Source: Parabacteroides timonensis
GTDB lineage: Bacteria > Bacteroidota > Bacteroidia > Bacteroidales > Tannerellaceae
Reading direction: 5' to 3'
DNA length: 64,000 bases
NCBI RefSeq assembly: GCF_900128505.1
Contig: NZ_LT669941.1
Coordinates: 2,229,441-2,293,440 of the forward strand
Part shown: in pieces, positions 1-8,219 of the stretch
How positions within the stretch are numbered: position 1 is the first letter of the stretch
How the letters are laid out: each line of letters begins with the position of its first letter
The notes under the pieces: generated by a model
What the model was told of the DNA's origin: nothing
What the model saw: the letters and a program-made list of their open reading frames with translations, nothing else
Database searches by the model: none
Made by a program: the position numbers and the translations under genes

Positions 1-450
1 TATAAAAGAAGTTTACGAACCATAGATCCTTCATCCTTCACGCGACTTGGCTGGTTCAGGCTCTCGCCCATTGACCAATATTCCTCACTGCTGCCTCCCG
101 TAGGAGTCTGGTCCGTGTCTCAGTACCAGTGTGGGGGACCTTCCTCTCAGAACCCCTATCCATCGCAGACTTGGTGAGCCGTTACCTCACCAACTATCTA
201 ATGGAACGCATGCCCATCTATCAGCAATAAATCTTTAACAAATATTCCCATGCGGGACCCCTGTTTTATGCGGTATTAGTCCGACTTTCGCCGGGTTATT
301 CCCCTCTGATAGGTAGGTTGCATACGCGTTACTCACCCGTGCGCCGGTCGTCATCTCTGTATTGCTACATCATGTTACCCCTCGACTTGCATGTGTTAAG
401 CCTGTCGCTAGCGTTCATCCTGAGCCAGGATCAAACTCTTCGTTGTTTAA
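1..450 (-). rRNA. rrs: 16S ribosomal RNA, 5' portion (runs off left edge)
   Basis: This is the reverse complement of the first ~450 nt of a bacterial 16S gene. The universal 27F-type site lies near 421-440 (reverse complement of GAGTTTGATCCTGGCTCAG), and the conserved block around the 338R-type site (ctgcctcccgtaggagt) is at about 92-108. The gene reads leftward and the window holds only its 5' third. The mature 5' end is placed near 450 by analogy with other Bacteroidales 16S genes and could be off by several bases. Two promoter-like elements lie upstream, as expected for an rRNA operon. Confidence 0.97.
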
Positions 451-593
451 ATTGTTTTGTCTTGCTCAGAATTCGTCTTTATTTTCAAGTTTTTGACGGT
501 ATTAATTTTTAATACTTGTACTACTTGTTGATATGTAAATCTTTCAAAGAACTCTTGTTGTTACACTCGCTAGTTTTTTAGCGAACGTGGATG

Positions 594-626
594 CAAAGAT
601 AAGAACTTTTATTTCATACTTCCAAA
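594..626 (-). promoter_or_regulatory. rRNA promoter P2 (proximal)
   Basis: On the minus strand a TTTG (-33 element, 623-626) is followed after 21 bp by TATCTTTG (594-601), a perfect match to the Bacteroidetes -7 box TAnnTTTG. The predicted start is near 590, giving a ~140-nt rRNA leader. The box sits in the context 'gtggatgcaaag', echoed at the distal promoter. Confidence 0.7.
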
Positions 627-697
627 TGTTTTAGGAAGTTTTTCTAAAAGTTTTTTTCATCATGTTTTGCAGTGCCGTTCTCTCTCGAATGCGGATG

Positions 698-729
698 CAA
701 AAGTAGTGCTTTACAACATACACTCCAAA
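698..729 (-). promoter_or_regulatory. rRNA promoter P1 (distal)
   Basis: On the minus strand TTTG (726-729) is followed after 20 bp by TACTTTTG (698-705). The predicted start is near 694. With P2 it makes the tandem promoter arrangement common for rRNA operons. The rest of 451-973 is AT-rich with no credible gene; the small ORFs there overlap these promoters. Confidence 0.65.
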
Positions 730-973
730 CTTTTCTTACTTTATTTTTTACTTAAAATCGTAGCAGAACCATTACACTTCTGAACGACTGAATGTTACAG
801 TTGAAAAAAAAATGAGCCAAGTCTAATAACACAACGCCCCTTCAATTTCAGCCGCTATCGAATCACCAGCCACATCAAAAGCCTTTTTTCTATACATATT
901 ATATGAGAAAGGCCAGTTGGTACAACAAAGCCTTTCTCTTTCTTGTTTTAGTAGAAAAGTAAGGAGATTATTT

Positions 974-1852
974 ATGACAGTAAAAAAAATAGAAAATATC
1001 ATAGCCCCACCTGCTCCGCATATGGTTGGAGACGGATTCAGAGTACATAACTTCATACCACATCTGGAACAATTAAATAGAGAACGTATGAATCCATTCA
1101 TCTTGTTAGATTACAATGCTAAAATGGAATTCTCACCGCGCAAAGAACCTAGAGGTGTCGGAGTGCATCCTCATCGCGGATTTGAAACTGTCACAATCGT
1201 ATATAAAGGGAAAGTTGCCCATCATGACAGCAGAGGTAATAGCGGCGTGATCGGTCCGGGTGATATTCAATGGATGACAGCTGCCTCCGGGGTACTTCAC
1301 AAGGAATACCATGAAGAAAGCTTCAGTCAGAAAGGAGGTGAATTCCATATTGTACAATTATGGATCAACCTTCCTGCCAAGGATAAAAAAGCTGATCCTA
1401 AATATCAGTCTATTGTAAACAGCCAGATTCCGAAAGTCGAACTGCCTGATAATGCCGGTCAGATCGAGGTCATTGCCGGTAAATACCTAGAGACAGACGG
1501 AATAGCATCCACCTTTACTCCTATGCATTTATTAAATGTCCAATTAAATAAAGGAGGAAGCACTGAATTCTCATTCCCGGCAGAATATAACACAGCAGCT
1601 TTAGTCGTTGAAGGTTCTGTAAAGATCAATAATAATGAACTGGTTCCGACCGACTATTTCGCGTTATTCGAAAATAAAGGAGAAACTTTCACCATCCAGG
1701 CAGTAAATAAGGCAACCGTACTTATCTTGAGTGGTGAACCGATCAAAGAACCTATTGCTGCATACGGCCCGTTCGTTATGAACAATGTGGCAGAGTTAAA
1801 ACAAGCTTATATTGACCTGGGAGCAGGTAAGTTCGGTAAACTGGACGATTAA
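974..1852 (+). CDS. Pirin family protein (cupin)
   Basis: A 292-aa bicupin protein of the pirin family. These are metal-binding cupins; some have quercetinase activity and others act as redox-sensing regulators, so the substrate is unknown. The N-terminal cupin carries the metal ligands of the family: H65 and H67 in HPHRGFETVT, then H109 and E111 in VLHKEYHEE, with the spacing of human pirin (H56, H58, H101, E103). The longer frame opens at 917, but the ATG at 974 is preceded by AAGGAG at 961-966 and starts right before the conserved region, so it is preferred. The gene appears to be a single transcription unit, followed by a long hairpin at 1875-1939. Confidence 0.93.
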   Translation: MTVKKIENIIAPPAPHMVGDGFRVHNFIPHLEQLNRERMNPFILLDYNAKMEFSPRKEPRGVGVHPHRGFETVTIVYKGKVAHHDSRGNSGVIGPGDIQWMTAASGVLHKEYHEESFSQKGGEFHIVQLWINLPAKDKKADPKYQSIVNSQIPKVELPDNAGQIEVIAGKYLETDGIASTFTPMHLLNVQLNKGGSTEFSFPAEYNTAALVVEGSVKINNNELVPTDYFALFENKGETFTIQAVNKATVLILSGEPIKEPIAAYGPFVMNNVAELKQAYIDLGAGKFGKLDD

Positions 1853-1874
1853 ACCACTACAATCCTATAGCAGA

Positions 1875-1939
1875 AAAGCATTATCAGTTTTGAAACCATA
1901 AATATCATATTTATAAGTTTCAGGAACTGATAATGCTTT
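1875..1939. terminator. Long imperfect hairpin between pirin and fucO
   Basis: AAAGCATTATCAGTT (1875-1889) is perfectly complementary to AACTGATAATGCTTT (1925-1939). Inside it TGAAAC pairs with GTTTCA and ATAAATAT with ATATTTAT, giving a stem of about 29 bp. The T-run after it is weak (ttacttttg), so it may be a terminator or a processing/stability element rather than a strong intrinsic terminator. Confidence 0.5.
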
Positions 1940-1984
1940 ACTTTTGAAACCCTATTACAATTAATAACCTAAAGAAAAACTATC

Positions 1985-3145
1985 ATGAGCACAAACAGGA
2001 TTGTACTAAATGAGACCTCTTATTTCGGTCCGGGATCAAGAAGCGTTATTCCCGAAGAAGTTAAAAGGAGAAATCTAAAGAAAGCATTTATTGTTACAGA
2101 CAATGATTTAGTGAAGTTCGGAGTTGTAAAACAAGTTACCGACGTATTGGATCAGGCTTCTATCCCTTACATCACTTTTGCAGAAGTAAAACAAAATCCA
2201 ACTGTAACAAACGTAAAAGTAGGTGTAAAAGCATATGCAGCTTCCGGTGCCGATTTCATAATAGCTATCGGAGGCGGTTCTCCTACGGATACTGCCAAAG
2301 CCATAGGAATTATCACCAATAACCCAGAATTCTCTGATGTTGTTTCATTGGAAGGCGTTGCCAATACAAAAAACAAATCAGTTCCGGTAATTGCATTACC
2401 TACCACCGCCGGAACAGCAGCAGAAGTCACCATCAATTACGTAATTACCGACGAAGAAAATGTCAAGAAAATGGTCTGTGTAGACCCGAATGACATTCCA
2501 GTTTTAGCAATTGTCGATGCAGAACTAATGAGCTCCATGCCTAAATCGCTCACTGCCGCAACCGGAATGGATGCCCTGACTCATGCAATCGAAGGATATA
2601 TCACCAAAGGTACCTGGGAAATGTCGGACATGTTCGAATTAAAAGCCATCGAAATGATTGCCCGTTATCTGCCTGCTGCCGTTGCCAACGGTCATGATAT
2701 TGAAGCACGTAACGGTATGGCTGTAGCTCAATACATCGCAGGAATGGGGTTTAGCAATGTCGGATTAGGAGCCGTACACGGAATGGCCCATCCTTTGGGA
2801 GCTTTCTACAACATCCCCCACGGAGTTGCAAATGCCCTGTTGCTTCCTTATGTAATGGAGTACAACATGCCATCTTCCATCAAGAAATACAAACGTATAG
2901 CAGAAGCTATGGGATGTAACACCCAGGATATGAGTGACGAAACAGCTGCAATTGCCGCAGTGGAAGCAGTCAAACAACTCTCTCTGAAAATCGGTATACC
3001 CCAAAAACTAAGTGAAATCGGAGTAAAAGAAGAAGACCTGGAGCAACTGGCACGTTCTGCATATGCTGATGTCTGTACCCCGGGTAATCCAAGAGATACC
3101 ACTGTTGAAGATCTTCTGACCCTCTACCGGAAAGCGTATATCTAA
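1985..3145 (+). CDS. fucO: Lactaldehyde reductase / L-1,2-propanediol oxidoreductase
   Basis: A 386-aa iron-containing (group III) alcohol dehydrogenase that reduces L-lactaldehyde to L-1,2-propanediol with NADH. This disposes of the lactaldehyde formed when L-fucose or L-rhamnose is split anaerobically. It is colinear with E. coli FucO almost throughout (IAIGGGSPTDT nucleotide loop, PTTAGTAAEVT, CVDPNDIP, GMAHPLGAFYN). The iron ligands are visible as D196 and H200 (DALTHAIEGY) and the two His of the VHGMAHP...NIPHG segment (H265, H279). It stands alone; fucP and a mutarotase lie 43 kb away and no fucI, fucK or fucA is in the window. Confidence 0.95.
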   Translation: MSTNRIVLNETSYFGPGSRSVIPEEVKRRNLKKAFIVTDNDLVKFGVVKQVTDVLDQASIPYITFAEVKQNPTVTNVKVGVKAYAASGADFIIAIGGGSPTDTAKAIGIITNNPEFSDVVSLEGVANTKNKSVPVIALPTTAGTAAEVTINYVITDEENVKKMVCVDPNDIPVLAIVDAELMSSMPKSLTAATGMDALTHAIEGYITKGTWEMSDMFELKAIEMIARYLPAAVANGHDIEARNGMAVAQYIAGMGFSNVGLGAVHGMAHPLGAFYNIPHGVANALLLPYVMEYNMPSSIKKYKRIAEAMGCNTQDMSDETAAIAAVEAVKQLSLKIGIPQKLSEIGVKEEDLEQLARSAYADVCTPGNPRDTTVEDLLTLYRKAYI

Positions 3146-3176
3146 CAGAATTGAAAAAATAATAAATAACTGTTTC

Positions 3177-3251
3177 AATTTAGTTTAGTATGAACAAACC
3201 CCCAGCAGCATTGTTTGAACAATACAAACGAGCATTATACTAAACTAAATT
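3177..3251 (+). promoter_or_regulatory. Leader inverted repeat before the Dps-like ferritin
   Basis: AATTTAGTTTAGTAT (3177-3191) is repeated in perfect inverted form as ATACTAAACTAAATT (3237-3251), ending 8 bp before the ATG at 3260. It could form a leader hairpin with a 45-nt loop occluding the start region, or be a paired operator. No clean -7 box was found nearby. Confidence 0.5.
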
Positions 3252-3259
3252 TTACAGTT

Positions 3260-3772
3260 ATGGCAAAAGAAAGTGTTAAGATTCTACAGAAAAAACTAGA
3301 TGTAGAAAGTTTATTATCACAGCTTAACGCTGCATTATCAGAAGAATGGTTAGCATACTATCAATATTGGGTAGGCGCTTTGGTTGCAGAAGGTGCTATG
3401 CGTGCAAACGTACAGGCTGAATTTGAAGAACATGCCAACGAAGAATTAGGCCACGCCAAGTTACTGGCCGACCGTATTATCGAATTGGAAGGCGTTCCTG
3501 TACTCGCCCCTAAGAAATGGTTCGAACTGGCAAGATGCAAATATGACGTACCTAACGATTTTGACGTAGTCAGCCTGTTGAACCAGAACGTTGCTTCCGA
3601 ACGTTGTGCTATCGTCAGATACCAGCAAATCGCCGAATTCACAGATGGTAAAGACTTCACAACTTGCGAAATAGCAAAACACATCCTGAGTATGGAAGAA
3701 GAACATGAACAGGATTTGCAAGACTACCTGACAGATATTGCCAGAATGAAAAGTTCTTTTTTAAACAAGTAA
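3260..3772 (+). CDS. dpsL: Dps-like ferritin (DPSL / thioferritin type)
   Basis: A 170-aa ferritin-superfamily four-helix protein that would oxidise and store iron using hydrogen peroxide and protect an anaerobe from oxidative stress. Diiron-type residues are visible as E28/E29 (SEEWLAYY), E61-E62 and H65 (EELGH), E114 (ASERC) and E147-x-H149. C93 and C116 are spaced like the cysteine pair that marks the DPSL group described from Sulfolobus and Bacteroides fragilis. The frame opens upstream at 3215, but the ATG at 3260 begins the conserved protein and is preferred because the upstream codons lie inside the leader inverted repeat. It is followed by a terminator at 3804-3840. Confidence 0.85.
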   Translation: MAKESVKILQKKLDVESLLSQLNAALSEEWLAYYQYWVGALVAEGAMRANVQAEFEEHANEELGHAKLLADRIIELEGVPVLAPKKWFELARCKYDVPNDFDVVSLLNQNVASERCAIVRYQQIAEFTDGKDFTTCEIAKHILSMEEEHEQDLQDYLTDIARMKSSFLNK

Positions 3773-3803
3773 TACCCACTCCGGTATAAATTACTTAGAA
3801 AAT

Positions 3804-3840
3804 AAGCCCACTCTCTTCTAAGGAGTGGGTTTATTTTATT
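3804..3840 (+). terminator. Intrinsic terminator after dpsL
   Basis: The stem AAGCCCACTC (3804-3813) pairs with GAGTGGGTT (3823-3831), with one bulged G, and is followed by a T-rich tract (tttattttatt). It lies between the converging dpsL and the Crp/Fnr gene and may serve both. Confidence 0.8.
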
Positions 3841-4513
3841 ATTGCGCCATCTGCTTAAGAATCTGCATATTACGAACTTTTACAACTTTTCGGTCGATGG
3901 ATATAACACCCTCTTGCTCCATTTCTGCCAAAGCTCGTGCCAGAGAAGGACGGGTCACTCCAAACGAGTCGGCTATCTCCTGCTGAGTTTCAGTCAGATG
4001 AATAACATCTGCCGATGGCTCCGGTAATTTACGAAGCAAATAATCTGCAATCTTATTCTTTATATTCTTTAGTGATAAGAACATGATTTTATCGCTCAGG
4101 AAATGACTTCTGCCGGATATCAGCATCAGGAAGTTCTGAAGAAGCTGCTTGTTCAGCTGCATCCATTGGGTAAAATCATCCCGGTGAATAAATAATATCT
4201 CCGAAGGCTCCATTGCCAGAATGTTTACCGGAAGATTATTTTTCGGAGCATACAGGAAAGCCGGTGCCAATAACTGGGAGGCTTGTAACTCTTCAATAAC
4301 AACAAGTTTACCGGCATCATTCACCATCTGCCCTTGTAGAAGCCCACTCAATACAATCATTAGATGATTGCATGGTGCTCCCTGAAGAGCGACAATATCT
4401 TTCGGACGATAAGCCACCACCCTGTAAGCTGCTGTTTCCAGCAATTCTGAAATCTCTGCATCAGAGATATTTCTAAACAGTACGGATTTAGAAAGTATTG
4501 CTATCATAGTCAT
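3839..4513 (-). CDS. Crp/Fnr family transcription regulator (HcpR-like)
   Basis: A 224-aa regulator with an N-terminal cyclic-nucleotide-binding-type beta-roll (about residues 10-125), a long dimer helix and a C-terminal winged helix. The recognition helix region reads TQQEIADSFGVTRPSLARAL (about 173-192). It is divergent from hcp with a 144-bp shared promoter region holding an 18-bp palindrome. By analogy with HcpR regulators encoded beside hcp in anaerobes, it probably senses NO or nitrite-derived stress and activates hcp; the ligand is inferred. An alternative start is the Met at residue 3. A second regulator with a very similar recognition helix is at 25681-26346. Confidence 0.85.
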   Translation of the reverse strand: MTMIAILSKSVLFRNISDAEISELLETAAYRVVAYRPKDIVALQGAPCNHLMIVLSGLLQGQMVNDAGKLVVIEELQASQLLAPAFLYAPKNNLPVNILAMEPSEILFIHRDDFTQWMQLNKQLLQNFLMLISGRSHFLSDKIMFLSLKNIKNKIADYLLRKLPEPSADVIHLTETQQEIADSFGVTRPSLARALAEMEQEGVISIDRKVVKVRNMQILKQMAQ

Positions 4514-4572
4514 TTATATATAAGGCAAATATAAGAAAAGAAACGACCGCATCTATCTAAAAATATTTGCGT

Positions 4573-4590
4573 TTGTAACATTTGGTACAA
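4573..4590 (+). promoter_or_regulatory. Crp/Fnr (HcpR-type) operator upstream of hcp
   Basis: TTGTAACATTTGGTACAA is an 18-bp palindrome with half-sites TTGTAAC and TTGTACC. Its centre (4581.5) is 29.5 bp upstream of the first base of the hcp -7 box, about -41 from the predicted start, a class II activator position. The nrfH promoter has a palindrome at the identical distance. Confidence 0.75.
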
Positions 4591-4610
4591 TATAAGAAAC
4601 CGGTCTGTCC

Positions 4611-4618
4611 TACTTTTG
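4611..4618 (+). promoter_or_regulatory. hcp promoter -7 box
   Basis: TACTTTTG fits TAnnTTTG perfectly. The predicted start is near 4622, giving a 36-nt leader. No good -33 element is seen, which fits an activator-dependent promoter. Confidence 0.7.
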
Positions 4619-4657
4619 TTTTCAAAATAATATAAACCAATAAAATAATAGAATAGT

Positions 4658-6313
4658 ATGGATGCAAAAATGTTTTGTTTTCAGTGTCAGGAAGCTGCGA
4701 AAGGAACCGGCTGTACGATTAAAGGAGTCTGTGGAAAAGACGATGAGACTGCTAACCGGATGGACTTGTTGTTATTCATCACCAAAGGAGTATCTGTTGT
4801 TGCCACTCAACTACGAAATGCGGGGGTAGAAATACCTGCACATATCAATCATTTCGTTGTGGATGCCCTTTTCTCTACAATCACGAATGCTAACTTCGAT
4901 ATAGAAAGTATTACCCGACGCATTGTCAAAGGTATAGAATTAAGAGATCAGTTAAAAGACCAAGCCGGTAAACGAGGTATTGAACTGCCCGTCATCGACG
5001 AACTGGTGTGGAAAGGCGATGAAAGTACTTTCGAAGGGAAAGCCCTGACGGTCGGTGTATTGCGCGAAGCAAATCCCGACATCCGTTCTTTGAAGGAACT
5101 GATCATTTACGGACTGAAAGGGATGGCCGCTTATGTGGAACATGCCGGAAACCTGGGATTTGAAGAAGCAGACCTACACCGGTTTATTCAGTTTGCGTTG
5201 GCAGAGACCTTACGGAAAGACCTTTCGGCTGAACAGTTAACGGCATTAGTGCTGGAAACCGGAAGCTACGGGGTGAAAGCAATGGCATTGCTGGATAAGG
5301 CAAATACAAATAGCTATGGCAATCCGGAGATCACGCAGGTAAATATCGGTGTACGCAACAATCCGGCCATTCTGATCAGCGGTCACGACCTGAAAGATAT
5401 GGAAGAACTGCTTGCACAGACAGATGGAACCGGAGTAGATGTATATACACATAGCGAAATGTTACCCGCCAACTATTATCCGGCCTTCAAGAAATACAAA
5501 CATTTCGTCGGCAACTATGGGAACGCCTGGTGGCAACAACGGGAAGAGTTCGAGAGCTTTAACGGTCCGATCCTGTTCACGACAAACTGTATCGTTCCGC
5601 CATTGGAAGGTGCTTCATACAAGGATCGCGTTTATACAACCAACTCGACCGGTTTTCCAGGATGGAAACATATCCCGTCAAGAGAAGACGGCAAGACCAA
5701 AGATTATTCAGAGATCATAGCCCATGCCAAACGCTGTGCCGCCCCGAAAGAGATAGAACACGGACAAATCACCGGAGGATTCGCTCATAATCAGGTAATG
5801 GCCTTAGCTGATAAAGTGGTCGATGCAGTAAAAAGCGGTGCCATCCGCAAATTCGTAGTGATGGCCGGATGCGACGGACGTATGAAAAGTCGTAACTATT
5901 ATACGGAGTTCGCCAGCGAATTGCCATCCGATTGCGTTATCCTGACGGCCGGTTGTGCAAAATACCGTTACAACAAACTGCCGCTCGGTGATATAGGAGG
6001 CATTCCCCGCGTATTGGATGCCGGACAATGTAATGACAGTTATTCCCTGGCAGTGATCGCCATGAAGTTGCAGGAAGCATTCGGGTTGGAAGATATCAAC
6101 CAGTTACCGATTGTCTACAATATTGCATGGTATGAACAGAAGGCAGTCATCGTCCTGTTGGCTCTATTGAGCCTTGGTGTTAAAAACATCCATCTAGGCC
6201 CGACATTACCGGCTTTCCTTTCGCCGAATGTTGCACAGGTATTGGTTGAAAACTTTGGGATAGGAACGATCAGCACACCGGACGAAGATATTGAAAAGTT
6301 AATTCTTGCCTGA
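4658..6313 (+). CDS. hcp: Hydroxylamine reductase (hybrid cluster protein)
   Basis: A 551-aa hybrid cluster protein (prismane). Hcp reduces NO and hydroxylamine and protects anaerobes from nitrosative stress. The N-terminal cysteines C7, C10, C19 and C25 (CxxC-x8-CxxxxxC) are in the short spacing typical of strict anaerobes, which bind a [4Fe-4S] cluster. Enteric proteins have a longer spacing. Downstream the hybrid-cluster region shows VVMAGCDGRMKSRNYYTEFA and the cysteine in ILTAGCAKYRYNK. No hcr reductase gene follows. The promoter and operator make it a likely target of the divergent Crp/Fnr regulator, in the same regulon as nrfHA at 30-32 kb. Confidence 0.97.
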   Translation: MDAKMFCFQCQEAAKGTGCTIKGVCGKDDETANRMDLLLFITKGVSVVATQLRNAGVEIPAHINHFVVDALFSTITNANFDIESITRRIVKGIELRDQLKDQAGKRGIELPVIDELVWKGDESTFEGKALTVGVLREANPDIRSLKELIIYGLKGMAAYVEHAGNLGFEEADLHRFIQFALAETLRKDLSAEQLTALVLETGSYGVKAMALLDKANTNSYGNPEITQVNIGVRNNPAILISGHDLKDMEELLAQTDGTGVDVYTHSEMLPANYYPAFKKYKHFVGNYGNAWWQQREEFESFNGPILFTTNCIVPPLEGASYKDRVYTTNSTGFPGWKHIPSREDGKTKDYSEIIAHAKRCAAPKEIEHGQITGGFAHNQVMALADKVVDAVKSGAIRKFVVMAGCDGRMKSRNYYTEFASELPSDCVILTAGCAKYRYNKLPLGDIGGIPRVLDAGQCNDSYSLAVIAMKLQEAFGLEDINQLPIVYNIAWYEQKAVIVLLALLSLGVKNIHLGPTLPAFLSPNVAQVLVENFGIGTISTPDEDIEKLILA

Positions 6314-6387
6314 TTTTTAACAAAACATTGTATATTCGCAACCAAATACAAACGATTACGGTTATATCATAAAAAAGGCGAATATAT

Positions 6388-6813
6388 ATGGGGAAATTTT
6401 TACAAGAATTTAAGCAGTTTGCCATGCGCGGCAACGTTGTCGACATGGCTGTCGGTATCATCATCGGTGGTGCTTTCGGTAAGATAGTATCATCAGTCGT
6501 TGGCGATATCATTATGCCGGCAGTCGGATTACTGGTCGGCGGAGTGAACTTTACAGATTTGAAAATCGTATTGAAACACGCAGTGATGGAAGGTGACAAA
6601 GTGATTACCCCTGCCGTTACGATCAACTACGGGAATTTCTTACAGGTAACATTAGATTTCATCATCATTGCTTTTGCTATCTTTATGATGATAAAAGGAA
6701 TGAATGCTCTGAATAAGAAAAAGACAGAGGAAGCCCCGGCTACACCTCCTGCTCCACCTGCCGATGTTCAATTATTGACTGAGATACGTGATTTACTGAA
6801 AGACAAAAAGTAA
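6388..6813 (+). CDS. mscL: Large-conductance mechanosensitive channel MscL
   Basis: A 141-aa inner-membrane channel that opens under membrane tension to release solutes on hypo-osmotic shock. It has the family layout: N-terminal amphipathic helix (FLQEFKQFAMRGNVVDMAVG), TM1 with a glycine/alanine-rich pore face (VGIIIGGAFGKIVSSVV), a periplasmic loop, TM2 (about residues 85-105, FIIIAFAIFMMIKGMN) and a charged cytoplasmic C-terminal helix (LLTEIRDLL). Length is usual for the family. It may be transcribed alone; a strong hairpin follows. Confidence 0.97.
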   Translation: MGKFLQEFKQFAMRGNVVDMAVGIIIGGAFGKIVSSVVGDIIMPAVGLLVGGVNFTDLKIVLKHAVMEGDKVITPAVTINYGNFLQVTLDFIIIAFAIFMMIKGMNALNKKKTEEAPATPPAPPADVQLLTEIRDLLKDKK

Positions 6814-6830
6814 GAAACCAGAGATAAGTG

Positions 6831-6873
6831 TCAGTATCGACTGCTTTAAAAAGCAGTCGATACTGACTTTTTT
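6831..6873 (+). terminator. Terminator shared by mscL and the lysC 3' end
   Basis: A perfect 16-bp stem (6831-6846 with 6851-6866, loop TAAA) is followed by CTTTTTT on the plus strand. The minus-strand lysC stop codon (6846-6848) and its last residues lie inside the hairpin, so the coding end of lysC doubles as the mscL terminator. Confidence 0.85.
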
Positions 6874-8198
6874 GTGTCCATACACGAAGAGAACAATCGG
6901 TTGTTTAAAGCCTGCAAAGCCCTTACCTTATCCTCCGCTTTCATCACCAAAGAAACATTACTGCTACTTCCTCCGTATGAGATCATCCGGACAGGTATAT
7001 CCTTCAATGCATTGACTATCTGAGCCTCAAACCCGACATTCTGCCACTCGAGGTCACCTACGACACATATTATCACCATGTTTCTTTCCACACAGATCGT
7101 TGCATATTCTTCCAAACATGAAATAATTTCGGACAGATGCTCAGGATTATCGGTTGTTACCGAAACACCCACATCAGAAGTCGTTACCATATCGACTGCC
7201 GTCTTATACGTTTCGAAAGTATTAAACACCAAGCTCAAAAACTTATGGGCAGGAAGAAGGTTCAACGATTTGATCTTAATATAAATGATATTATCCTTGG
7301 CTGCGACAGCTTTTATCCTTCCTTTTTCCGCCGTATTGGAAATCAATGTACCCGGTGCAGAAGGTTGCAACGAATTAAGTAAACGGACGGGGATATTGCT
7401 CTCTTTTGCCGGGCGGATACAACAGGGGTGAAGTATCTTTGCACCAAAATAGGCCAGCTTGGCAGCTTCTTCAAAATTCAACTGCCGCACGGGGACGGTA
7501 TGATCGACTATACGAGGATCGTTATTATGCATTCCGTCGATGTCAGTCCATATCTGAATTTCCTCGGCAGAAATTGCCGCTCCTATCAGAGAAGCACTGA
7601 AATCACTACCTCCGCGTTGCAGGTTATCGATCTTGCCATAGGCATTCCGACAAATAAATCCCTGCGTGATAAACAGGTCGGCATTCGGATAAGAAGCAAG
7701 CTGTGCATACAACTTCTCCTTTATATACGACAAGTCCGGCTCCTGTTCTGCCGTGATACGCATAAAATCTAATGCCGGAAGTAAAACAGAGTTAACACCT
7801 TTTTCCTTCAGATAAAGATCCATCATTCCGGTGGAGATCAGTTCACCCTGAGCCAACACCACTTTTTCATCAAACGGAGTGAATGGAGCCTCCGCGAATG
7901 ACCAGATATAACGAAAGCGGTCAGCCACCAATTCCAAAGCCTGTTCCTTATAAAGATCAGACTCATATAAACCATCGATACATACAGCATATACCTGCTC
8001 CAACCGACTGATTATCTTATTAACCTCATCTGTTTCTTTTCGATGAAAAGATCCGGAAATATCAACCAGTGCATTTGTCGTACCCGACATAGCGGACAAG
8101 ACCACAATATTCTGTTCTCCATTACAGATAATGGACGCAACGTTCTTCATCCGCTGGGCTGAGCCAACGGATGTACCACCAAATTTCAATACTTTCAT
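6846..8198 (-). CDS. lysC: Aspartate kinase (monofunctional)
   Basis: A 450-aa aspartokinase catalysing the first step from aspartate to lysine, threonine, methionine and diaminopimelate. The N-terminal kinase domain opens with VLKFGGTSVGSAQRM and includes the GGSDFSASL and WTDIDGM motifs. The C-terminal third holds two ACT-type regulatory domains (AAKDNIIYIKIKS..., then MVIICVVGDLEWQNVGF...), implying amino-acid feedback. There is no homoserine dehydrogenase fusion. The start is only 21 bp downstream of the kdp histidine kinase stop on the same strand, so it may be the last gene of the kdp transcript. That link is inferred from spacing only. Confidence 0.95.
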   Translation of the reverse strand: MKVLKFGGTSVGSAQRMKNVASIICNGEQNIVVLSAMSGTTNALVDISGSFHRKETDEVNKIISRLEQVYAVCIDGLYESDLYKEQALELVADRFRYIWSFAEAPFTPFDEKVVLAQGELISTGMMDLYLKEKGVNSVLLPALDFMRITAEQEPDLSYIKEKLYAQLASYPNADLFITQGFICRNAYGKIDNLQRGGSDFSASLIGAAISAEEIQIWTDIDGMHNNDPRIVDHTVPVRQLNFEEAAKLAYFGAKILHPCCIRPAKESNIPVRLLNSLQPSAPGTLISNTAEKGRIKAVAAKDNIIYIKIKSLNLLPAHKFLSLVFNTFETYKTAVDMVTTSDVGVSVTTDNPEHLSEIISCLEEYATICVERNMVIICVVGDLEWQNVGFEAQIVNALKDIPVRMISYGGSSSNVSLVMKAEDKVRALQALNNRLFSSCMDTKKSVSTAF

Positions 8199-8219
8199 GA
8201 TTATATTATACTATTCTTT

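Noticed and set aside
823..1101. 92-aa minus-strand frame at the pirin start
   Set aside because: Overlaps the pirin coding region and its ribosome-binding site; no protein features.
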